Assembly (NCBI GenBank): GCA_009704225.1
Contig: WLEN01000050.1
Coordinates: 1 to 5,714 of the forward strand
Direction: 5' to 3'
Source: Actinomycetota bacterium
Lineage (GTDB): Bacteria > Actinomycetota > Actinomycetes > Actinomycetales > Microbacteriaceae
Length of the DNA: 5,714 nt
Part shown: positions 1 to 4,596 of the stretch, piece after piece
Layout of the letters: each line of letters begins with the position of its first letter
How positions within the stretch are numbered: position 1 is the first letter of the stretch
Translations under genes and position numbers: made by a program
The notes under the pieces: generated by a model
The model's input: the letters and a program-made list of their open reading frames with translations, nothing else
The model's database searches: none
Told to the model about the DNA's origin: nothing

Positions 1-51
1 AAAAATATGCTTCGTGACGGGCTGGTCAAGTTCGAATTCCGTATGTTTCAC
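1..51 (-). CDS. pyrG: CTP synthase, N-terminal fragment (cut by left edge)
   Basis: Only the first 17 codons are present and they read MKHTEFELDQPVTKHIF if GTG at 49-51 is the start. The T-K-H-I-F block is the strongly conserved opening of CTP synthase (M. tuberculosis PyrG has TKHLFVSGG), where it leads into the synthetase domain that aminates UTP to CTP with glutamine and ATP. The frame has a stop upstream at 73-75, so the start must be GTG 49-51, GTG 52-54 or TTG 61-63. None has a recognisable Shine-Dalgarno sequence. The gene follows recN by about 42 nt on the same strand, and pyrG is the known downstream gene of this cluster in actinobacteria. Identification rests on a very short peptide plus context, but both agree. 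The rest of the gene lies off the left edge. Confidence 0.85.
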   Translation of the reverse strand, partial: MKHTEFELDQPVTKHIF

Positions 52-61
52 CACGGAATTC
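34..61 (-). promoter_or_regulatory. inverted repeat enclosing the pyrG start codon
   Basis: Positions 34-42 (GAATTCCGT) and 53-61 (ACGGAATTC) are perfect 9-base inverted repeats separated by 10 bases. In the pyrG transcript the loop would be GGUGAAACAU, which contains the likely GUG start (49-51); the downstream arm covers codons 4 to 6. There is no U-run after the stem in either direction, so it is not a typical intrinsic terminator. It might present or hide the start codon, but a regulatory role is only inferred. Confidence 0.35.
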
Positions 62-93
62 AACGATAACCGCTAGAAGGGGTTTTTGACGAA

Positions 94-1794
94 TTAACCG
101 TTTTCGCCACGCCATTGATTCGCAGAATTCAACATTTCTGCCGCGTGAGCACGAGCATTGTCGGAATCCGGCGTCCCTGACAACAGTCGGGCCATTTCTT
201 CGACGCGTTCGTCGCCGTCGAGTCGCGTGATTGTCGATTCCGTGATCGCGCCGCTGGTGTCCTTGATAATGCGCAGGTGATTTGTGGCGAAAGCCGCAAC
301 CTGCGGAAGATGAGTCACAACAATGACCTGCGCCGACTTTGCCAAAATCGCGAGTCGACGACCGATTTCAATTGCGCTTGCGCCACCAACACCCGCGTCA
401 ACCTCGTCGAACACGAGCGTCGGGACCGTGTCGGTCGAGGCGATAACAACTTCAATCGCGAGCATGACGCGCGACAATTCACCACCCGACGCGGTCTTTG
501 TCACTGGTTTCGGGTCACCACCGGGGTGCGGGCGCATCAACATCTCGACCGCGTCGCGTCCATGGGCAAAGAAGTCGGTCCCACTCTGCGGCGCAACACG
601 GACGACGAATTCGGCGGTCGGCATCGAGAGCGCGTGAAGTTCTGTCGTGACGGCTCCGGACAGCCGCTGGGCGGCATCGTCGCGGGCGGCACTGATTCGG
701 GTCGCGAGCGCATCAAGAGACTCTTCGTCGGCCGCAATCGTCGCAGAAAGTTCCTCGAGTACATCATCCGAGCGATCGAGATCGAACAAACGGTCGGACG
801 CTGTCGACCACAATGCGAGCACGTCGTCGAGGGTCGGCCCATAGGCGCGGACGAGCGCAGTGATTTCCGCGGTGCGCTCGTGGACCTGTTCCAAGTCCCC
901 GCCGTCGAGTTCGAGTCCCGCCGCGTAGGCCGAGACGGATTGAGCCGCTTCACGAACGACAATGCTCGCTTCCGAGATTCGGGTCAATAGCGTCTCGATG
1001 GCTGAGTCGTGGTTTGTCACTCGCTCGAGCGCTCGGCGCGCGCTTTCCACGAGGGATACCGCATCAAATTCGGCGTCGTCCGCAGACAGCGCCTCGTGTG
1101 CTTCTTGCGCTGCACGGCGAAGTTCTTCGCTGTTTGACAGGCGTTCGGCTTTCGCTTTCAGGGCAACGTCTTCGCCGGCGACGGGCGCGACAGCGTCAAT
1201 CGCCGCAACGGCTGCCCGCAGCTCTTCGGCCTCACGAATTCGCTCCGACGCATCTTTCGTCATTGAATCGCGCCGTGCAATCGAGTCAATCCAGCGTCGG
1301 AAAATCGTCTGGTACTCACTGAGAGGCGTGCGAACAGAGTCGCCAGCAAACCGGTCGAGAGACTCGCGTTGCGCCGTCTGTGACCGAAGCCGCAGTTGCT
1401 CACTCTGCCCGTGGATCGCGACGAGATGATCGCCGATATCGGACAACGCGCCAACCGGCGTTGGTGCGCCACCGACGACAACCTTTGAACGACCCTCGGA
1501 ACTGACAGCGCGAGTCACGACCAATTCGTGGTCGTCGAGCACACCACCGAGTTCGGTGACACGCGCAACCACCGCGGGGTCGGTGATGGTCCAGCGTCCG
1601 CTCACCTGGGCTCGTTCGGCGGAATGGCGAACGACTCCTGAATCAGCGCGGTCGCCGAGCAGAAGGCCCAACGCAGAGACGACCATCGTCTTTCCCGCAC
1701 CGGTTTCGCCGGTGATTGCCGTGAAGCCCGGAGTCAGCGACAAGGTAGCGGATTGAATCACCCCGAGGTCGTGAATAGAAATCTCGTGGATCAT
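94..1794 (-). CDS. recN: DNA repair protein RecN
   Basis: RecN is an SMC-like ATPase that acts early in repair of DNA double-strand breaks, holding or tethering ends for RecA-dependent recombination in the cytoplasm. The 566-residue product has the family length and layout. It has an N-terminal Walker A, GETGAGKT, at residues 29-36, a long charged helical region in the middle expected to form the coiled coil, the ABC signature SGGELS at 436-441, Walker B ending VFDE at about 461-464, and the H-loop histidine in VTHLPQ near 495. The HGQSEQLRL block typical of RecN is also present. I chose ATG 1792-1794 because it forms an ATGA overlap with the nadK stop and gives the family start MIHEISIHDLGVI. 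An in-frame ATG at 1810-1812 adds six residues and has a GAGGG directly abutting it, too close for good use. No Shine-Dalgarno sits near 1794, so initiation probably depends on coupling to nadK. Confidence 0.96.
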   Translation of the reverse strand: MIHEISIHDLGVIQSATLSLTPGFTAITGETGAGKTMVVSALGLLLGDRADSGVVRHSAERAQVSGRWTITDPAVVARVTELGGVLDDHELVVTRAVSSEGRSKVVVGGAPTPVGALSDIGDHLVAIHGQSEQLRLRSQTAQRESLDRFAGDSVRTPLSEYQTIFRRWIDSIARRDSMTKDASERIREAEELRAAVAAIDAVAPVAGEDVALKAKAERLSNSEELRRAAQEAHEALSADDAEFDAVSLVESARRALERVTNHDSAIETLLTRISEASIVVREAAQSVSAYAAGLELDGGDLEQVHERTAEITALVRAYGPTLDDVLALWSTASDRLFDLDRSDDVLEELSATIAADEESLDALATRISAARDDAAQRLSGAVTTELHALSMPTAEFVVRVAPQSGTDFFAHGRDAVEMLMRPHPGGDPKPVTKTASGGELSRVMLAIEVVIASTDTVPTLVFDEVDAGVGGASAIEIGRRLAILAKSAQVIVVTHLPQVAAFATNHLRIIKDTSGAITESTITRLDGDERVEEMARLLSGTPDSDNARAHAAEMLNSANQWRGENG

Positions 1795-2690
1795 GCGGAA
1801 CTGCCGCGCCATCCCTCGGTGGGTAAGGAAAACTTTTTGACTAATCGTTCAGAAAACGGGCCGGAATGAGTGTGCGCCAAACGAACCGGCGTTTCCGATC
1901 GACGTGCGATGATGCGCGAGCCAGGCGCAAGAGCATGTGTGCGACGCCCGTCGCACCACAACACACCCGATGCACCGTTTCGCGGCAAGACGTCAACCGT
2001 GAGAGTCGACGACGGAGCCGTTACAAGCGGCCGAGAGAACAACGCGTGTGCCGACAGCGGAACCATGATGAGCGCATCGACAGTCGGCCAAACAACGGGA
2101 CCGCCCGCTGAAAACGAATACGCCGTCGAACCCGTCGGCGTCGCCATGAGTACTCCGTCGCACCCAAAGGTTGAGATGGGTCGGTCATCGACGCCGATGA
2201 CGACCTCGATCATGCGCTCTCGAGACATTTTCTCGACACTGGCCTCGTTGAGCGCCCACGTCTCAAAAACGGTTTTACCGCCCAGTTCAACTCGAACGTC
2301 AAGTGTCATGCGGTGTTCGACGGTGTAATCTTTCGCGAGCACACGGCCGATGGTCTCGTCCAGGTCTTCGGGCTCAAGTTCGGCCAAAAAGCCAACGTGG
2401 CCCATATTGACCCCCAACAGTGGCGCATTTTGGCCTCGCATGATTTCAGCAGCCTTCAAGATGGTTCCGTCTCCGCCGAGACAAATCACCAACTCGATGT
2501 CTTTCGGCGCGACGTCGACACCGAGCTGTTTGACGTCGATGGAAGTTTCGGACGTAATGGCCGGGTGCTGCGAATCAAGGCACACCGGAATTCCGCCAAG
2601 ACGGGTCAGCTCTGTCGCAACGGCGGCCGCGGTATGGATACTCGCGGGTCGACCCGTGTGGGCAAGAATGAGGAACAGTCGGCCCGTCAC
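1791..2690 (-). CDS. nadK: NAD kinase
   Basis: NAD kinase phosphorylates NAD+ to NADP+ in the cytoplasm and is the only route to NADP; actinobacterial enzymes (PpnK type) can use ATP or inorganic polyphosphate. The 299-residue product has the hallmark GGDGT motif at residues 72-76 with the catalytic Asp74, NMGHVGFL at 95-102, the conserved N148-E149 pair, and the glycine-rich ATPTGSTAYS segment at 183-192, all in the family order. M. tuberculosis PpnK has about 307 residues. The start is GTG 2688-2690, because GGAGGT at 2695-2700 lies 4 bases upstream and the protein then opens TGRLFLILAHTGR, as homologues do. An ATG at 2736-2738 would add 16 residues inside tlyA and is unlikely. The tlyA stop is one base upstream and the gene ends in an ATGA overlap with recN, so it is mid-operon and probably coupled to both neighbours. 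Confidence 0.96.
   Translation of the reverse strand: MTGRLFLILAHTGRPASIHTAAAVATELTRLGGIPVCLDSQHPAITSETSIDVKQLGVDVAPKDIELVICLGGDGTILKAAEIMRGQNAPLLGVNMGHVGFLAELEPEDLDETIGRVLAKDYTVEHRMTLDVRVELGGKTVFETWALNEASVEKMSRERMIEVVIGVDDRPISTFGCDGVLMATPTGSTAYSFSAGGPVVWPTVDALIMVPLSAHALFSRPLVTAPSSTLTVDVLPRNGASGVLWCDGRRTHALAPGSRIIARRSETPVRLAHTHSGPFSERLVKKFSLPTEGWRGSSA
1882..1895 (-). promoter_or_regulatory. possible LexA (SOS) box upstream of recN
   Basis: CGAACCGGCGTTTC matches the Bacillus LexA/DinR consensus CGAACRNRYGTTYC at 13 of 14 positions. It matches the core of the mycobacterial box CGAAC-N4-GTTCG at only 8 of 10. It lies 88-101 bases upstream of the recN start, inside the 3' part of nadK. Recognition of recN as an SOS gene in other bacteria makes the position suggestive. 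I could not see a convincing -10 sequence between it and recN, and it may simply be coding sequence. Confidence 0.2.
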
Positions 2691-2691
2691 G

Positions 2692-3498
2692 CTAACCTCC
2701 CCACGTTGATCTCGCTTGGTCTGTCCATTCTCTCGCATTCAACGGTCGAGCGGGGTCACCGTACACAATCGCCTCGCGATTCCCGTGTTCGCCATCGATG
2801 GGCGACGCCATGATTCCACTGATCGGAAGGCCAAGTGCCACGATGGCGTCGCAAACCGTCACGAGCGCAGCGTCGCGTTTAGCGTCATCCCGAACAATTC
2901 CCTCGTGGACATTGCCTTTGCCGACCTCGAACTGCGGTTTCACCAAGATGACGTAACGGAAGTCGGTGCCCAGGGCGGTGACAAGTGCGGGCAGAATCAT
3001 CGTGACAGAAATGAAACTGACATCCATGACCACGTCATCAATCGAACCAACATCCCACCCGTCGACAACCTCTCGCGACAGATCTCGCGCATTGACCCCT
3101 TCGACGACGTGTACCCGAAAATTTGTGCGAAGTGTGGGATGGAGTTGCCCGTGACCGACATCGAGTGCGACCACACGACCGGCGCCCCGAAAAAGCGCGA
3201 CTTCGGTGAATCCGCCGGTAGAAGCACCGATGTCAAGAACCGTGCGACCGCGGAAATCGATGCAGAACCTCTCGCACGCTCCGAGGAGCTTGTTCGCAGA
3301 ACGCGCTACCCATCGATCCAGCGCCGTGACGGTCAGAACCGCGGAAGACGCGACCTTGTGGCCTGTTTTTGTGACAATCCGTTCATCAACCCGAACACTG
3401 CCGGCTTCGATGAGCCGCGCCGCCCGAGTTCGACTCTCGGCCAGCCCTCGTTCAACCAGTGCGAGGTCGAGCCTCGTCGGTTCAGCGGGGTTGCTCAT
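2692..3498 (-). CDS. tlyA: TlyA family rRNA 2'-O-methyltransferase
   Basis: TlyA methylates ribose 2'-OH groups of C1409 in 16S rRNA and C1920 in 23S rRNA, using S-adenosylmethionine, at the intersubunit bridge; loss of these methyl groups causes capreomycin and viomycin resistance in mycobacteria. The 268-residue product (same as M. tuberculosis TlyA) has an N-terminal S4 RNA-binding domain, roughly residues 8-60, then a short linker with D-R-W-V at 61-64, corresponding to the R-A-W-V linker of the mycobacterial enzyme. A Rossmann SAM-binding domain of the FtsJ type follows, with DIGASTGGFT at 89-98. The expected catalytic tetrad is visible as Lys70, Asp159, Lys187 and Glu242, close to K69-D154-K182-E238 in M. 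tuberculosis. ATG 3496-3498 overlaps the preceding small gene by 17 nt and lacks a clear Shine-Dalgarno, so coupling is likely. The last codons carry the nadK ribosome binding site. Confidence 0.95.
   Translation of the reverse strand: MSNPAEPTRLDLALVERGLAESRTRAARLIEAGSVRVDERIVTKTGHKVASSAVLTVTALDRWVARSANKLLGACERFCIDFRGRTVLDIGASTGGFTEVALFRGAGRVVALDVGHGQLHPTLRTNFRVHVVEGVNARDLSREVVDGWDVGSIDDVVMDVSFISVTMILPALVTALGTDFRYVILVKPQFEVGKGNVHEGIVRDDAKRDAALVTVCDAIVALGLPISGIMASPIDGEHGNREAIVYGDPARPLNAREWTDQARSTWGG
2695..2700 (-). promoter_or_regulatory. ribosome binding site that fixes the nadK start
   Basis: On the minus strand this reads GGAGGT, within GGGGAGGT at the end of tlyA, four bases before GTG 2688-2690. 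The tlyA stop TAG sits between this site and the GTG, so ribosomes ending tlyA are placed to reinitiate on nadK. It is the main reason for rejecting the upstream ATG at 2736-2738. Confidence 0.85.
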
Positions 3499-3607
3499 CG
3501 AGCCGCTGTCGGATCTCGCCTTCCAGCACCGTGAACGCAGCGGCGCGCTCGTCCAGCGGCAGTTCAGAAATCTGCTCGATGCTGGGTGACTGGTTCTCGT
3601 TATCCAT
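3482..3607 (-). CDS. small conserved protein between the HAD phosphatase and tlyA (Rv1693-like position)
   Basis: This 41-residue product starts MDNENQSPSIEQISELPLDE and continues as a predicted amphipathic helix rich in Glu, Arg, Leu and Ala, ending QRLDEQPR. It has no signal peptide, membrane segment or metal motif. A small gene of unknown function (Rv1693 in M. tuberculosis) occupies the same place in the actinobacterial cluster, and the pattern of Leu-Pro followed by a short helix with Ala-Ala-Phe and Leu-Glu resembles what I recall of those proteins. The ATG at 3605-3607 is 2 nt after the phosphatase stop (TGACCATG) and the gene overlaps tlyA by 17 nt, so it is bridged on both sides without a good Shine-Dalgarno. 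A longer frame up to 3679 would overlap the phosphatase by 70 nt and adds residues with no homologous look. Function is unknown. Confidence 0.75.
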   Translation of the reverse strand: MDNENQSPSIEQISELPLDERAAAFTVLEGEIRQRLDEQPR

Positions 3608-3609
3608 GG

Positions 3610-4596
3610 TCACGAATATATCGCGGGTTCGACATCGAGCCCGTAAATGCGAAGTCCCGATCGATAGATGGCGGTGCACCCCGCACGTAATAGGTTGAGC
3701 GAATCCGAACCCTTGCGCTTCACCCGCACGACATTGGCTTTCATGGTTACCGATGAATTCCCCACCGTGACGGTTACCGTATCGGCTTTTTCGGTGACGA
3801 TTGACTCGGGGTATTCCATCGATAATTCCCGCAAATCGCCGAGGATGTAGGTCGGTTGTTGTTCCTCGGCGGCGGCAATCGCTTGTTTGGGACCGTCAAT
3901 TCCGGTAAGGACCAGCGCGCTGCGCATCCCGGCTCGGTTTGCTCCCAAAATGTCGGTGTCCAACCGATCGCCGATGACGAGCGGATTGTCGGCCGCGAAC
4001 TTGTCGCGAGCGAAATCAAAGATTGCGCGTTCGGGTTTGCCCGCGAAGACGGGAAGGCGACCCACCGCGAGGTGAACGGCCGAAACCAGAGTTCCGTTCC
4101 CTGGCGCAATCCCCCTCGCGACAGGAATCGTCCAGTCCGTGTTTGTCGCCACCCACGGAATGCCGGTGTGAAGTGCGAAAGATGCCTCGGCGAGGTGTAC
4201 CCAACCGACGGTCGGCGCGAAACCTTGAATCACAGCAGCCGGATCATCATTCGCCGAATCGGTAACCCGGAATCCGGCGAGTTTGACTTCGCTGATGAGT
4301 CCCTCCCCGCCGACCACGAGGACGGTCGACTTCGCGGGAATCAGTGTCGCGAGAATCTTCACCGCGGCCTGCGGGGACGACACGACGTCCTCGGGCGTCG
4401 CCGCGAGTCCTAGCGATTGAAGGTGCGTCGCCACGTGTTCGGTTGTGCGCGACGCATTGTTCGTGATGTACGCCACCCGGTGGTGCGCGGATGCGACATT
4501 CAGCGCATCGACCGCATAACGAATTGAATTCTCGCCGACATAGACGACCCCGTCGAGGTCCGCAAAAATGACGTCGGTGCCATCAAGAGGCGTCAT
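3610..4596 (-). CDS. HAD-IIA phosphatase, probable glycerol-3-phosphate phosphatase
   Basis: The 328-residue product is a haloacid-dehalogenase phosphatase of subfamily IIA. The motifs are in order: motif I ADLDGVVY with nucleophile Asp13 and acid/base Asp15; motif II YITNNASRT with Thr45; motif III Lys187 in AGKPE; motif IV IGDRLDTDILGANRAG with Asp210, Asp213 and Asp215 for Mg2+. The C2-type cap lies between motifs II and III. About 70 residues follow the core and end in a helical segment (LNLLRAGCTAIYRSG). This matches the M. tuberculosis orthologue by position, Rv1692, which dephosphorylates glycerol 3-phosphate in phospholipid head-group recycling and carries a GNAT-like C-terminal region. 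Substrate is inferred from context and architecture; a general p-nitrophenyl-phosphatase or NagD-like nucleotide phosphatase cannot be excluded. The ATG overlaps the preceding stop as ATGA and is served by GGAGGA at 4603-4608. It lies in the cytoplasm; no signal peptide is seen. Confidence 0.9.
   Translation of the reverse strand: MTPLDGTDVIFADLDGVVYVGENSIRYAVDALNVASAHHRVAYITNNASRTTEHVATHLQSLGLAATPEDVVSSPQAAVKILATLIPAKSTVLVVGGEGLISEVKLAGFRVTDSANDDPAAVIQGFAPTVGWVHLAEASFALHTGIPWVATNTDWTIPVARGIAPGNGTLVSAVHLAVGRLPVFAGKPERAIFDFARDKFAADNPLVIGDRLDTDILGANRAGMRSALVLTGIDGPKQAIAAAEEQQPTYILGDLRELSMEYPESIVTEKADTVTVTVGNSSVTMKANVVRVKRKGSDSLNLLRAGCTAIYRSGLRIYGLDVEPAIYS

Noticed and set aside
7..69. Short plus-strand frame starting ATG at 7
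   Set aside because: It is only 20 codons with no ribosome site, and the opposite strand reads as the conserved CTP synthase start.
71..91. Terminator after recN suggested by AGAAGGGGTTTTT on the plus strand
   Set aside because: No stem precedes the T-run, and on the transcribed strand it reads as an A-run followed by C's, so it would not terminate recN transcription.
1..93. pyrG attenuation by reiterative transcription as in Bacillus
   Set aside because: The leader has no initial GGG run followed by a terminator hairpin, and no promoter is visible in the gap.
782..797. Second LexA-like sequence, TCGAACAAACGGTCGG
   Set aside because: It lies in the middle of recN with two mismatches in the right half and no downstream gene to control.
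277..990. 237-residue plus-strand frame antisense to recN
   Set aside because: It is a shadow of recN: low-complexity Arg-rich translation, no family resemblance and no start signal.
1792..1812. recN start at ATG 1812
   Set aside because: The GAGGG before it touches the ATG, and the extra residues MARQFR are not typical of RecN, while ATG 1794 gives an ATGA junction and the usual N-terminus.
2716..3534. 272-residue plus-strand frame antisense to tlyA, the longest antisense frame
   Set aside because: It lies fully opposite tlyA with its motifs intact, has no recognisable domain or ribosome site, and fits a shadow frame in GC-biased coding DNA.
3482..3679. Longer 65-residue version of the small gene
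   Set aside because: The extra 24 residues overlap the phosphatase 3' end, and the ATG at 3607 directly after that stop gives the expected short protein.
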